Shown piece by piece: positions 8,524-17,704 of a stretch of 64,000 nt of DNA; position 1 is the stretch's first letter; each line of letters starts with the position of its first letter. Under the pieces are notes generated by a model. The model had not been told where the DNA came from and made no database searches. It saw only the letters and a program-made list of their open reading frames with translations. A program made the position numbers and the translations under genes. The DNA lies in NCBI RefSeq assembly GCF_903819335.1, contig NZ_CAIJDE010000029.1, forward strand, positions 39,219-103,218. The letters are read 5' to 3'. Source of the DNA: Flavobacterium panici. GTDB taxonomy: Bacteria; Bacteroidota; Bacteroidia; Flavobacteriales; Flavobacteriaceae.

Positions 8524-10101
8524 ATGAATAATTCAGATAACTTAAATGAAGGAAGTATAACTTCTGGCGATAATGTTTCCTTTTGGATTGATACAACTCC
8601 AATTTTGTCTTTTGATAAACCAAGTCAGGATATTTCAACTGAAGTACTTATCATTGGCGGCGGAATTGCCGGCTTAACAACTGCATATAAACTTTTAAAA
8701 GCAGGAAAAAAAGTAGTTTTAGTCGAAGATGGATTTATAGGAAGCGGCGAAACCGGAAGAACTACAGCACATTTAACCTGTGCACTTGATGACAGATATT
8801 ACTATCTTGAAAATACATTTGGCAAAGAAAGTGCTCACCTTGCAGCTGAAAGCCATACCGCAGCAATTGATGAAATTGAAAAAATAGTTACTAGATTAAA
8901 TATAGACTGTGATTTTAAAAGAGTAAAGGGTTATTTATTTCTTCATCCAAGCGATAAAGAAGAAAATCTCGACAAAGAATTTCAGGCATCAAAGGATGCC
9001 GGACTCCAAACCTCACTATTAAACAATACACCATATTTAGACGGAACTCAAAACCAAAGATCTATTGAATTTAGAAATCAGGGACAGTTTCATGTTTTAC
9101 ATTATTTAAAAGGACTTGCCGAGGCTGTTACAGCTCTCGGTGGAACCATTTTCACTGAAGCACATGCAGACAGTATTACCAAAGAAGGAGCTTCAGTAAA
9201 TGGTTTCAATTTTATTGCAAAACACATAGTTGTGGCAACTAACACGCCAGTAAATGATGTTTTAACCATGCATACCAAACAGCACGCTTACAGAACTTAT
9301 GTTATTGCCGGAAAAATTCCAAAAGGAGTCATTCCCTATTCCTTATGGTGGGACACGGGCGATATGGAATCAAAATGGGTTTCGCAGCCCTATCATTATG
9401 TTCGTTTAGAAAAATTTGATGACAAATACGACTTGTTGATTTCAGGCGGAGAAGATCATAAAACCGGGCAAGAAGATGAAGAAGGAATATCTGCATTATC
9501 AAGATATGAAAAGCTGGAAATCTGGACCAGAAAATATTTTCCAATGCTGGACGAAATTAACTATAAATGGTCTGGGCAGGTTATGGAACCTTTCGATTCT
9601 TTAGGGTTTATGGGTAAAAATCCCGGCGATGAAAACATCTATATTATCACTGGGGATTCTGGAAATGGTATGACACACGCCACAATTGGCGCCATGATTA
9701 TTACAGATCAAATTTTGGGAATTAAAAACAAATGGGAAGATTTATATAATCCATCACGAATCACTTTTAAAGCCTTAGGAGATTTTATGAAAGAAGCCGG
9801 AAATATGGCAGCACAATATCTGGATTGGATTACCGCATCTGATATAAATAATCCGGCAGACTTAAAAGCCGGCGAAGGCGGGATTCTCTCTCTTGGATTA
9901 AAAAAAATTGCCGCCTATCGGGATTATGATAATATGCTCCAAGCTTTTTCTGCAGTCTGCCCACATTTAGGCTGTATTGTGCAGTGGAATCCCGATGAAA
10001 AATCATTTGACTGTCCTTGCCACGGTTCAAGATTTGCCGCCGACGGTACAGTTATAAATGGCCCTGCAAAAAACGATCTGAACAAAATTCAAGTCAAATA
10101 A
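8524..10101 (+). CDS. FAD-dependent oxidoreductase with C-terminal Rieske [2Fe-2S] domain
   Basis: 525 residues. A Rossmann FAD site (VLIIGGGIAG, residues 41-50) starts a DAO-type oxidoreductase running to about residue 420; a Rieske domain closes the protein with ligands C479-P-H481 and C497-P-C-H500. The fusion matches bacterial FAD oxidoreductases with a Rieske 2Fe-2S tail, whose substrates are mostly unknown. There is no signal peptide, so it is probably cytoplasmic. It ends 22 nt from the convergent antiporter gene. Confidence 0.88.
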   Translation: MNNSDNLNEGSITSGDNVSFWIDTTPILSFDKPSQDISTEVLIIGGGIAGLTTAYKLLKAGKKVVLVEDGFIGSGETGRTTAHLTCALDDRYYYLENTFGKESAHLAAESHTAAIDEIEKIVTRLNIDCDFKRVKGYLFLHPSDKEENLDKEFQASKDAGLQTSLLNNTPYLDGTQNQRSIEFRNQGQFHVLHYLKGLAEAVTALGGTIFTEAHADSITKEGASVNGFNFIAKHIVVATNTPVNDVLTMHTKQHAYRTYVIAGKIPKGVIPYSLWWDTGDMESKWVSQPYHYVRLEKFDDKYDLLISGGEDHKTGQEDEEGISALSRYEKLEIWTRKYFPMLDEINYKWSGQVMEPFDSLGFMGKNPGDENIYIITGDSGNGMTHATIGAMIITDQILGIKNKWEDLYNPSRITFKALGDFMKEAGNMAAQYLDWITASDINNPADLKAGEGGILSLGLKKIAAYRDYDNMLQAFSAVCPHLGCIVQWNPDEKSFDCPCHGSRFAADGTVINGPAKNDLNKIQVK

Positions 10102-10123
10102 AGATTTATAGCTTATTTAAAAT

Positions 10124-11725
10124 CTATTCCTCATACATTTCCATCCAAAGACGCGTTTCTTCAAGATCAAGTTCTTTTTCTATTTTTCGAAAAATCTCTT
10201 CGTTTACAGAACCCGCTTTATGCATAACTTCGAGTTTACCGCGCTCTACATTCAAAAGATCAATTTGAATTTTGGTAAAATCATTAAAAATTTCGTTTCC
10301 AAATACTTTTCCGTTTCCAAAAAAGTTTGCAGGAAGTTCCGTTTTCTGCAAACGATTAAATTTTACTTCGTATTTACTTTTAATATTATGCAACAATTCA
10401 TCATCTAACAATGAAAGATTATCTTCGATATGTGCAATAGTTTCAGAAACAATAATATTTCGAACATCATATTCTTCGGCTAAAATAGAATAACGTTCAA
10501 TTTTAAGCTTTTTAATTAACCACGGAAGCGTAAGTCCCTGAATTACCAAAGTGGAAAGAATCACACAAAAAACCAAATAAATAATTAGGTTTCTAAGCGG
10601 AAACTCTTCGGTTTTATTCAGCATCAATGGCAGTGCCAAAGCCGCAGCCATCGAAACCACGCCGCGCATTCCCGACCATCCAAAGACAATCATATTGCGA
10701 TAATCAAATTCTTCCTTCATTCGGATTTTTTTACTGAGCATCCTTGGAATTATCGTTGCCGGAACTACCCATAAAAAGCGAACAACAATTACAACAATAC
10801 TAATTACAGCTCCCCAAATAAATAACGAATCTCCAGAATAATTACTTATTCCTTCAATAATCTGCCGTAGCTGCAATCCAATTAAAATGAAGATTAAACC
10901 GTTTAGAATATTACTTAAAACATCCCATATCGTATTGGTCATGATTCGGCTTTCATGCGAAAAAATAGCTCCGGATCTTGCAGCCAAAAAAAGTCCGGTT
11001 GATACTACTGCCAAAACTCCGGAACCATGAAAATGCTCTGCAATCAAATAAGATGAAAATGGTGTCAATAACGTAAGTGTTACCTCAATAATATCATCAC
11101 AAACGAACCTTTTATGGATATAATACATTATAAAACCAACAGCCACTCCTATTGCAATTCCTAAAACCGACATCAAAACAAAGTTTAATCCTGCCTGCCA
11201 CAAAACAAAATTTCCTGCTGTAATGGCTGTTAAAGCATATTTATAAGCCACAAGACCGCTGGCATCATTCACTAAACTCTCTCCTTCAAGAATGGCGATT
11301 AATCTTGGGTGCAGACCCAAACCTTTAGTAATAGACGTTGCAGAAACTGCATCTGGAGGCGAAACAATCGCTCCAAGTAAAAAAGCTAACGGCCAGGAAA
11401 TATCATCTATAAGCCAGTGTGCAACAACAGCAACCAATCCTGTAGTAAAAAAAACCAAACCAACAGCCGCCAAAGTTATCGGGCGGATTGTTTGTTTAAA
11501 ATCAGACCAGCTTGTATGCCATGCCGCATGATACAAAAGCGGGGGAAGGAAGATAATAAAAACAACCTCAGGACTCAGCGCAATAACCGGCAATCCCGGC
11601 ACAACACTAATAATTACACCACAGAGTACAAGTACAATAGGAATTGGAAAATTATACCTTTTACTTACTAAACTAAGAAAAGCTACGCCAAAAAGTAACA
11701 TTATAATTACTGTGATATTTTCCAT
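10124..11725 (-). CDS. Na+/H+ antiporter, CPA1 (NhaP-type) family
   Basis: 533 residues with about twelve hydrophobic helices up to residue ~410, then a charged, probably cytoplasmic tail of about 120 residues. Family marks include PPDAVSATSI in helix 5/6 with the conserved Asp, GESLVNDASGLV, and GMRGVVSMAAALALP near the end of the membrane part. This fits the bacterial CPA1 Na+/H+ antiporters, which exchange cytoplasmic Na+ for external H+ at the inner membrane. ATG at 11725. Confidence 0.9.
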   Translation of the reverse strand: MENITVIIMLLFGVAFLSLVSKRYNFPIPIVLVLCGVIISVVPGLPVIALSPEVVFIIFLPPLLYHAAWHTSWSDFKQTIRPITLAAVGLVFFTTGLVAVVAHWLIDDISWPLAFLLGAIVSPPDAVSATSITKGLGLHPRLIAILEGESLVNDASGLVAYKYALTAITAGNFVLWQAGLNFVLMSVLGIAIGVAVGFIMYYIHKRFVCDDIIEVTLTLLTPFSSYLIAEHFHGSGVLAVVSTGLFLAARSGAIFSHESRIMTNTIWDVLSNILNGLIFILIGLQLRQIIEGISNYSGDSLFIWGAVISIVVIVVRFLWVVPATIIPRMLSKKIRMKEEFDYRNMIVFGWSGMRGVVSMAAALALPLMLNKTEEFPLRNLIIYLVFCVILSTLVIQGLTLPWLIKKLKIERYSILAEEYDVRNIIVSETIAHIEDNLSLLDDELLHNIKSKYEVKFNRLQKTELPANFFGNGKVFGNEIFNDFTKIQIDLLNVERGKLEVMHKAGSVNEEIFRKIEKELDLEETRLWMEMYEE

Positions 11726-12035
11726 TTACTGCGGGTATTTATTTGTTTTGGATGATAATTTCTAGTTGCTAAATTAATATTTTATGATAATTAAATTAGA
11801 ATATCATTCAAAATTAAAACTGGGAACGTATATGCCACAAATTTCTCTTACCGGTTATGAAACCCCTCGTAGAACAAGTTACCGTTACACAAAGCACTAC
11901 TACTCCACTCAACTTACAAATAAAAAAACAAAACAGAATGCAAACAAAACCTGCGATAAATCCTAGTAATAATTCTGTTCGAAAATCTACACCATAGAAT
12001 TTATATATTTTACTCTTTTTCTTTATTTGTAATTT
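11726..12035. other. 310-bp intergenic region, no gene supported
   Basis: AT-rich spacer between two minus-strand genes. It contains the upstream region of the antiporter and the 3' flank of the type VI island. A 60-codon plus-strand frame (11784-11966) has no start context, no hydrophobic pattern and a Thr/Lys/Tyr-rich low-quality translation; I do not call it. No clear hairpin was found. Confidence 0.6.
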
Positions 12036-12647
12036 TTAAGACTTATTTTTATCAAACCTTTCCTTAAACATTTTTGCTGTCATTACATAAGTTAAATATT
12101 GAGTTACATTGTATTCGTATTCTTTTTGTGTAGGTTCGATACTTTCATAAACAATTTTGTTTTCTTCTCTTGAAAACCAATATTTTTGAATTGGCTTTTC
12201 GACTCCTTTATAATAAAAAACATGTATTGGGTTGGAAAATGTACCGTAAGACTTATCATTTATTTCTTCATTATTTACCATTATATATAATTCTTTGCCA
12301 TCAATTTGTGAAATTTGACCAGATGTAATAGACAAATCATGTATATCAAAACGCATGATTTTAAAATATTTATGGGTGTAATTGTCTAAAAACATATAAT
12401 CTTTGCTTCCCCCTGTTATTCCTTTATAAAAAATGGTGTATTTAAGATAATTAGTATAACCAAACTTTTCATCGAAATTCTTTTCATCAACTCTAACCTT
12501 AATTTTTTTTGAATTCTCAATATATTGTTTACAATATTTTTTCCCATTATTTTCCCATAGGAAAAAATAATTAATGATGCCATTCAAACATCCTATAATG
12601 GATAGCATTGCTAATGCACTTATAAAAAAGTTCTTCATTTTTACCAT
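12036..12647 (-). CDS. Membrane-anchored protein, candidate immunity to the PAAR-linked toxin
   Basis: 203 residues; not recognised as a named family. The N-terminus is a single hydrophobic segment (FFISALAMLSIIGC, possible lipobox or membrane anchor), followed by a soluble domain rich in Tyr, Lys and Glu. It starts 2 nt after the stop of the PAAR-like gene, so translation is probably coupled (ATG at 12647; a second ATG at 12638 is equally placed). Its position as last gene behind a VgrG/PAAR-like toxin gene, with an envelope-facing domain, is the classic place for a cognate immunity protein. Function is inferred from context only. Confidence 0.6.
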   Translation of the reverse strand: MVKMKNFFISALAMLSIIGCLNGIINYFFLWENNGKKYCKQYIENSKKIKVRVDEKNFDEKFGYTNYLKYTIFYKGITGGSKDYMFLDNYTHKYFKIMRFDIHDLSITSGQISQIDGKELYIMVNNEEINDKSYGTFSNPIHVFYYKGVEKPIQKYWFSREENKIVYESIEPTQKEYEYNVTQYLTYVMTAKMFKERFDKNKS

Positions 12648-12649
12648 TC

Positions 12650-13744
12650 TTATTTTGTTAAAGCAATTACACTTATTCCATTTGATTTATCATCTGTATT
12701 GAATTTATCACTTGCTTTCTCTGTAGCATCCTTTAACCCATTCTCATAGTTATCAGATGCAGTTCCAATAATAATATTGCATAACATACCGCCTAAACTT
12801 GGCGTATCTATAGAAAAGTTAAATTTAGTTTTCCCAACAGCATAGCGTATAGCACCTTCAAGGCTTTTTCCTATATCATCCATTACAGATCCAGCCCCAT
12901 ATTGAGCTAAACCTCTTACCATACTTGGTAAACTTTTGTTAGCTGTATTTTCGGCAACGCCTATTGCTACTTCTTTTAACACTCCAGATTCACCTGCAGT
13001 TACGGCTGTACCAACAAGATCACCAGTCACATTTGATGCAACATTTGCACCTGCTTCATTCGAAATATTATCTCCCATCCATTCACCGGGAGCATACATC
13101 GCTAGAGAAACGACAGCAGAAACAGATACTGCTGATAATGCTAGTGCGGCTGTTGGTGCCAACACTGCTGCTGAGTAAACACCAATAAATCCCATAGCGA
13201 GCATAGATCCCTCTTGAGCTAAAATTTCTTTGTTATTATTATTACTTATATATTCTGCCGCATCTCGAGCTATAACAGGATCCATAATAATATTTATTAA
13301 GCCTTTTCCTTCTATGCAGGTCATTTGAGAACTGTTTAATAAAGCACTAGCTCCTTCTATATAAACTGTTTGATGAAAAAATACCCATTCATAAGAAGAA
13401 ATTACATCGCAGGCATGTGCTGTTTTGTATATAGATGTTACACCAGCAGCCACTGCTACTGTTAAAGCCACTGCTACTATAGCTATTGCAGCTCCACCAG
13501 TTAAAACGACTGCAGCGGCAATGGCAATCCCAATACATAATGCTTTTAGTCCTCCCCAAAATTTTGCAGGTTTTTTACATCCAAATTCTGCAGATAACTT
13601 TTTGTCATTAATATTAAGAAGTGGCTGTCCTTTTTCAGTATGAATATTATATGCCGTTCTTGTAATTCCTATTTCTTGTGGAGAGCCACAAGTCATCATA
13701 GTGCAAATTACTGATGTCCCTTGAGGTACAAATGATTGTGACAT
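12650..13744 (-). CDS. PAAR-like (DUF4280) spike protein with putative membrane-acting C-terminal toxin
   Basis: 364 residues. The N-terminal region (about 1-65, VICTMMTCG and later LLNSSQMTC with spaced cysteines) resembles DUF4280 PAAR-like tips that cap VgrG. Residues 66-102 are a long Ala/Ile/Val-rich membrane segment; residues 182-216 are a second hydrophobic block, followed by an Ala/Gly/Asn-rich stretch. PAAR proteins with such segments are effectors or carry them to the target membrane; a pore-forming action is my inference. The start overlaps the LysM gene stop by one base (TAATG), and the possible immunity gene follows after 2 nt. No enzymatic motif is seen. Confidence 0.7.
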   Translation of the reverse strand: MSQSFVPQGTSVICTMMTCGSPQEIGITRTAYNIHTEKGQPLLNINDKKLSAEFGCKKPAKFWGGLKALCIGIAIAAAVVLTGGAAIAIVAVALTVAVAAGVTSIYKTAHACDVISSYEWVFFHQTVYIEGASALLNSSQMTCIEGKGLINIIMDPVIARDAAEYISNNNNKEILAQEGSMLAMGFIGVYSAAVLAPTAALALSAVSVSAVVSLAMYAPGEWMGDNISNEAGANVASNVTGDLVGTAVTAGESGVLKEVAIGVAENTANKSLPSMVRGLAQYGAGSVMDDIGKSLEGAIRYAVGKTKFNFSIDTPSLGGMLCNIIIGTASDNYENGLKDATEKASDKFNTDDKSNGISVIALTK

Positions 13745-14817
13745 TATAGTTCTATTTTTTTAAGTTTATAATCTATCAAGATCTGTATGTTGTTTTTTAC
13801 TTGTTCAATCATAGTTACATCTGAACTTTCAATCCATTTTTCCGTGGTATTAATAGCATCCCGCTGTCTGTAACTAAAATTAAATTCTGAGAATTTGTAT
13901 TTAATCAAAGGCAGAAACTTGTCATTATACATTTGCTCTAGCTTACTATGATCGTAAGTTTTGGGCATATCGCCTACTTTTCGTACCCCAATGGTGTGTT
14001 CTGTTTCTGAAAGCATATCTTGTCTAAACTCGAGATCTACAGAAAGTCCGGTAAATAATTGTGAGTAAAAAGTCTTTTTATAAGGCTCAAGCAAATCTTT
14101 ATTTGTTACGAGATACTTATCAAAAAAAAGCTGGTGAAAGAGTTTACTCTCATAATCTATAATCAAATTAGCTTCAGATAAAATCTGATTTCCTGCCATT
14201 TCTATAAATTTTTCCAGATTCTCTTTGTTTTCTTTAGATCGTATAAAAGCATATTTGCTCTGGAGATGTTCACGGTGTTGTTTCCATTTAAAAACTATTT
14301 CATGATGGTTAATTACCTTCCTTATTTTTCCTGTATTTGGGTTTACAAGAAAAATGGCATCACTTTTTACATTTTCTATGTCATTAACAAGCGTAATAGT
14401 CTCTTCCATTTCGTCTGGATACATTTGCAGAATATTATCTGTCATTTGTACCTTTATAAAAAGACCGTCTTTTGTTTCTTGTTTTCCTACTATAAACTCC
14501 GTTTTAGTATCAGCATGATTTTGAACGACACCATTAATTTTAGTTACAACACTTTGCTCGCATCTGTATCTGGCTTGATTGGTAAACGATAAATTACCTA
14601 CTCCCAGTTTTGCATCTTCTGTTAATTGTTTAAGAGGAATGTCTCTTGCAGGAACTTTTATATTCTGCAAGGCGCTAATATATTCAGGACCAAAAAATGC
14701 CGTAAAATACCTTACATCAGGATTCAACCTTTTTATTTCTGCAACTGTAGTTTTAAATTTAGCAGCTACTTCAGCTATTTTTTCCTCTGCAACTATTTTA
14801 TAAATTTCGTATGCCAT
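13744..14817 (-). CDS. LysM-domain protein, probable spike/adaptor of the type VI island
   Basis: 357 residues, no signal peptide. Residues 3-57 fit a LysM-like module (YKIVAEEKIAEVAAKF, EIKRLNP, then an IKVPA strand), with the long insert typical of those found beside VgrG. The rest is an uncharacterised alpha/beta region. LysM proteins often sit between vgrG and a DUF4280 PAAR-like gene in Bacteroidota, and may bind peptidoglycan or help load the tip. It starts 54 nt after vgrG and overlaps the next gene by one base, so the three form a unit. Confidence 0.72.
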   Translation of the reverse strand: MAYEIYKIVAEEKIAEVAAKFKTTVAEIKRLNPDVRYFTAFFGPEYISALQNIKVPARDIPLKQLTEDAKLGVGNLSFTNQARYRCEQSVVTKINGVVQNHADTKTEFIVGKQETKDGLFIKVQMTDNILQMYPDEMEETITLVNDIENVKSDAIFLVNPNTGKIRKVINHHEIVFKWKQHREHLQSKYAFIRSKENKENLEKFIEMAGNQILSEANLIIDYESKLFHQLFFDKYLVTNKDLLEPYKKTFYSQLFTGLSVDLEFRQDMLSETEHTIGVRKVGDMPKTYDHSKLEQMYNDKFLPLIKYKFSEFNFSYRQRDAINTTEKWIESSDVTMIEQVKNNIQILIDYKLKKIEL

Positions 14818-14871
14818 TCTTTTTATTTTTTTTATGATATATAACTAATCTTTATACATTTAAATAAAATT

Positions 14872-16716
14872 TTATTTTATAAACACTTGTGAACCATCAA
14901 TTTGAGTGGTATCATTAAAAATAGCTCTCGCTGATCCTTTACCATAGATCGCAGTTTGTATACTTCTTAAAGCAATACTGTCACTTTTTAATTCTATTCC
15001 CCCCTTTGTAATAGTGATACTACTTTTACCTACTTGAAACGTTATATTTTCTTTAGCATAAATGGCAACATTCTTTTCAGTTGTCATAAGAAATCGCCCT
15101 TCATTATCCATTTCAACTATACATTGAGTTGGAGATTGTTCATTTCCTCCTACATTAATACTCATTTTTTCTCCAACATTATTGGTCATATTTACAACTG
15201 CATTATTTGTAATATTCCTACTTCCATCCAGTTCTATATAATTACCATCTGGTGTACTTTGTTTCCAGCTTCCTTTTGCATCATTACTTAAGGTTTCAAT
15301 ACCGCTTCGGGTTCTGATACCTTTAATGTCATTATTTGGTGAATGGTAAGTAGTTTTGGAATTTTTACTGGACAAGGTTCCTACTACAACGGGCATTTCG
15401 GCATTACCTGACTGAAAATCCAGGAAAACTCTTTCCCCTACTTCCGGAATAAAGTAAAATCCTTTACCTCCGCCTCCGTGGGGTTGTACCATTGGTATAA
15501 ATGGTGTTGTTTCTCCTTTGGCTTCCTGCCACAGCATTTGTACTTTTAAACCACCTAGACCATCAGGATCATTATTGGAAATAATTACAGCCGACTGACT
15601 CTCACAACGCGGAATCAAATCTGGATTTGTTCTTGGTGAGAAAACCGCACCGCTAAAGTTTACTGCTGTAAAATAGTTTTCGTAACTGCCGCCATCATCG
15701 CAGGTATGTGTAATTTGGATTACTCTGTATGTACTCTCTAATTGTATGTCTACACCACTTATACGCACATTACTTCCTACGGTTATTCCGGGAACTTCAC
15801 TCGAGGCTTCAACCTGCATCATGCTGCTCATTGCCGAACGCATTTTGTTTTTGGCATATTCTTTAGAAGCACTATCTCCATAACCGCCAACAGCATTCTG
15901 ATTTAACTGTACAACCGTTTCTTTGCTAAAAACCAGATTAGATTTATTAATGAAATTTTGATGAAATCCATCGACTTCATTTCTATATTGCAAGGTTTGA
16001 TCTACAGAATGCTGCCCTTTTCTGTTGTCATCTTCTATAACTTTAAATAAAGCAGGTGCCAACTTGATATCATAACTAAAATCATGCATATTGACTCCGT
16101 ACATTAGTTTTGGAGGTATCCCACCTCTTGGACCTCCAAAAACCATCATACGACCGTTATAAAAAAACCATTGTCCATAGCGCATTGCTAAACGGTTTAA
16201 GAAATCAAAATCACTTTCGTTATACTGTACCGTGTAAGGAAGATTGTCACTGTGAAAAGGATTGACTTCCTTAGCAATATCATATTCTGCCATAACTTTA
16301 TTGACAATTGCTTCCATCGACATACTCGTAAAGGAATGTGATTCTGGACCACTGTCTAAAATAATAGATTCACTATATCCTTCAATCAAAATTGTCTCTT
16401 CCATGCTCATCATACGTGATTTTCTCATGGTTACTTTTGTAACAATTCCATAAAACTGCATGATATAATCCTGCGGATTTGTAACTACCATAAGATCATC
16501 AAGATCTGGTACCGCTTTTATTTCTATGCTTATTTTTTCGCCGCTAAGCCGTTGCGAAACCGGCATAACGCTTTCAAATTCGCTTACCAATAAATCATGT
16601 CGCACTTCTATAGAAAAAGCATGATGATCGTGTATTTCCTGATTAATTTTTAAGTGGCTGAAATTTTTAATTATTGTTTCACCAATTTTTATTGTTGTGT
16701 TTGTTTGTAATGCCAT
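14872..16716 (-). CDS. vgrG: Type VI secretion spike protein VgrG
   Basis: 614 residues. The N-terminal half is the gp27-like hub (YNESDFDFLNRLAMRYGQWF motif at about 166-185), then a gp5-like OB domain (VKVQMLWQEAKGE and GFYFIPEVGERVFLDF near 385-430), and a C-terminal beta-helix needle with repeated ITxxGIELKSDSI-type strands. VgrG trimers form the puncturing tip on the Hcp tube and carry PAAR proteins and effectors. Downstream, LysM and PAAR-like genes follow closely. No extra enzymatic domain is fused to the C-terminus. Start ATG at 16716. Confidence 0.92.
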   Translation of the reverse strand: MALQTNTTIKIGETIIKNFSHLKINQEIHDHHAFSIEVRHDLLVSEFESVMPVSQRLSGEKISIEIKAVPDLDDLMVVTNPQDYIMQFYGIVTKVTMRKSRMMSMEETILIEGYSESIILDSGPESHSFTSMSMEAIVNKVMAEYDIAKEVNPFHSDNLPYTVQYNESDFDFLNRLAMRYGQWFFYNGRMMVFGGPRGGIPPKLMYGVNMHDFSYDIKLAPALFKVIEDDNRKGQHSVDQTLQYRNEVDGFHQNFINKSNLVFSKETVVQLNQNAVGGYGDSASKEYAKNKMRSAMSSMMQVEASSEVPGITVGSNVRISGVDIQLESTYRVIQITHTCDDGGSYENYFTAVNFSGAVFSPRTNPDLIPRCESQSAVIISNNDPDGLGGLKVQMLWQEAKGETTPFIPMVQPHGGGGKGFYFIPEVGERVFLDFQSGNAEMPVVVGTLSSKNSKTTYHSPNNDIKGIRTRSGIETLSNDAKGSWKQSTPDGNYIELDGSRNITNNAVVNMTNNVGEKMSINVGGNEQSPTQCIVEMDNEGRFLMTTEKNVAIYAKENITFQVGKSSITITKGGIELKSDSIALRSIQTAIYGKGSARAIFNDTTQIDGSQVFIK

Positions 16717-16799
16717 TTTGTATTTTGTTTTAGTAAATCTTTATTGTCAACTTTTGTTTGGAATTGTACTCTAAATTTGTATTATGAATAAGTTGATCA

Positions 16800-16970
16800 T
16801 TAAAAAAATCTAATTGTAATGAATGCTGTAAAAATTCCAATAACAATTAGAAAAAAAATATTCCTGCTCCACTTATCATCAGATTGTTCATTTTCAAGTT
16901 TTGTATTCCAAAACCTAATTAATATCCACCAAAGAAAACCTCCTAAATAATGAAATAATGGGTATCTCAT
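16800..16970 (-). CDS. 56-residue two-helix membrane protein directly behind the amidase-like effector
   Basis: Found by reading the minus strand between vgrG and the effector gene. ATG at 16970 lies one base after the TGA of the upstream gene (16974-16972) and the frame runs to TAA at 16802-16800. The protein starts MRYPLFHY and has two hydrophobic segments (about residues 4-21, Trp-rich, and 38-55, Ile/Phe-rich) separated by a short acidic/basic loop (NTKLENEQSDDKW). Coupled position and membrane topology suggest an immunity or holin-like partner of the effector, but a plain small membrane protein is possible. No family recognised. An upstream-gene stop/start junction this tight supports it being real. 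Confidence 0.6.
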   Translation of the reverse strand: MRYPLFHYLGGFLWWILIRFWNTKLENEQSDDKWSRNIFFLIVIGIFTAFITIRFF

Positions 16971-16971
16971 A

Positions 16972-17655
16972 TCATCTAAGAGTTAAAAACCGAATCTCTT
17001 CATTATCAATTTCCCTTTTATTCCCAAATATCCCTTCACATTTTTCTGTACCAAAATCAAATGGACCTCGACCGGCGCCTCTTGAACAAAAATCATCATC
17101 AAAGAGTTTTTGACCTCTATTAACTTTTGTAACTATCTCGACATGGCTGCCATTAAATGCTGCAATATGTCCTCTCTTAACATTTTTTTTATCGACGATT
17201 TTAAAAGGACCTTCAGCATTCCAGATTTGCTTTGCCGAGTAATATTTCTTATCTGCATTCAAAAATTTATATCCTGCATTAAATAAAGCCTCCCCAACAA
17301 ATATGTTACAAGCCCATATTGCGTTTGTACCATAATTAACTACAAAGTATTTATTTGACCACTTCATATCGCTTGCATACTTTATTTTGTCATACGTTTT
17401 AAGATTTACATCTTTCTCATTTACACCTGATAAATCCAATAAATATACTCTCTGGGCATTTGTAAATAAATGTTTCCAATCATAGAGAAATTGTGCTTGA
17501 TTTGGAAATTTTGATATTTTGGGGCTTGCATCTTTCAAGAATGAATTTTTCGTTAAAACATAACCCTTATTGTTATAGAAATCTCTATAACTATTCATCA
17601 TAATAGGATCGTTGCCTAAGTTCTCCGCTTCTATTGCTATTTTTTCTATTCTCAT
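16972..17655 (-). CDS. Cys/His amidase-like (NlpC/P60 or CHAP type) putative type VI effector
   Basis: 227 residues, no signal peptide, so it needs another route to reach peptidoglycan. The catalytic core is suggested by C116 in WACNIFVGEAL, H171 in GSHVEIVTKV and preceding RGHIAAF (161-167), in the order and spacing of Cys-His peptidoglycan amidases; E173 could be a third residue. SRGAGRGPFDFG follows. It lies between Hcp and VgrG in one directional cluster, where type VI peptidoglycan-hydrolysing effectors are usual. Target bond unknown. The tight 56-residue gene and the upstream lipoprotein are both immunity candidates. Confidence 0.7.
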   Translation of the reverse strand: MRIEKIAIEAENLGNDPIMMNSYRDFYNNKGYVLTKNSFLKDASPKISKFPNQAQFLYDWKHLFTNAQRVYLLDLSGVNEKDVNLKTYDKIKYASDMKWSNKYFVVNYGTNAIWACNIFVGEALFNAGYKFLNADKKYYSAKQIWNAEGPFKIVDKKNVKRGHIAAFNGSHVEIVTKVNRGQKLFDDDFCSRGAGRGPFDFGTEKCEGIFGNKREIDNEEIRFLTLR

Positions 17656-17704
17656 TATTTATAATTTTCTTTGATTCACAGAAACTTTACCTGCCAATAA
17701 TAAG

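Noticed and set aside
11784..11966. 60-codon plus-strand frame
   Set aside because: No hydrophobic or motif pattern, no promoter and no overlap with a conserved region; it is likely a chance frame.
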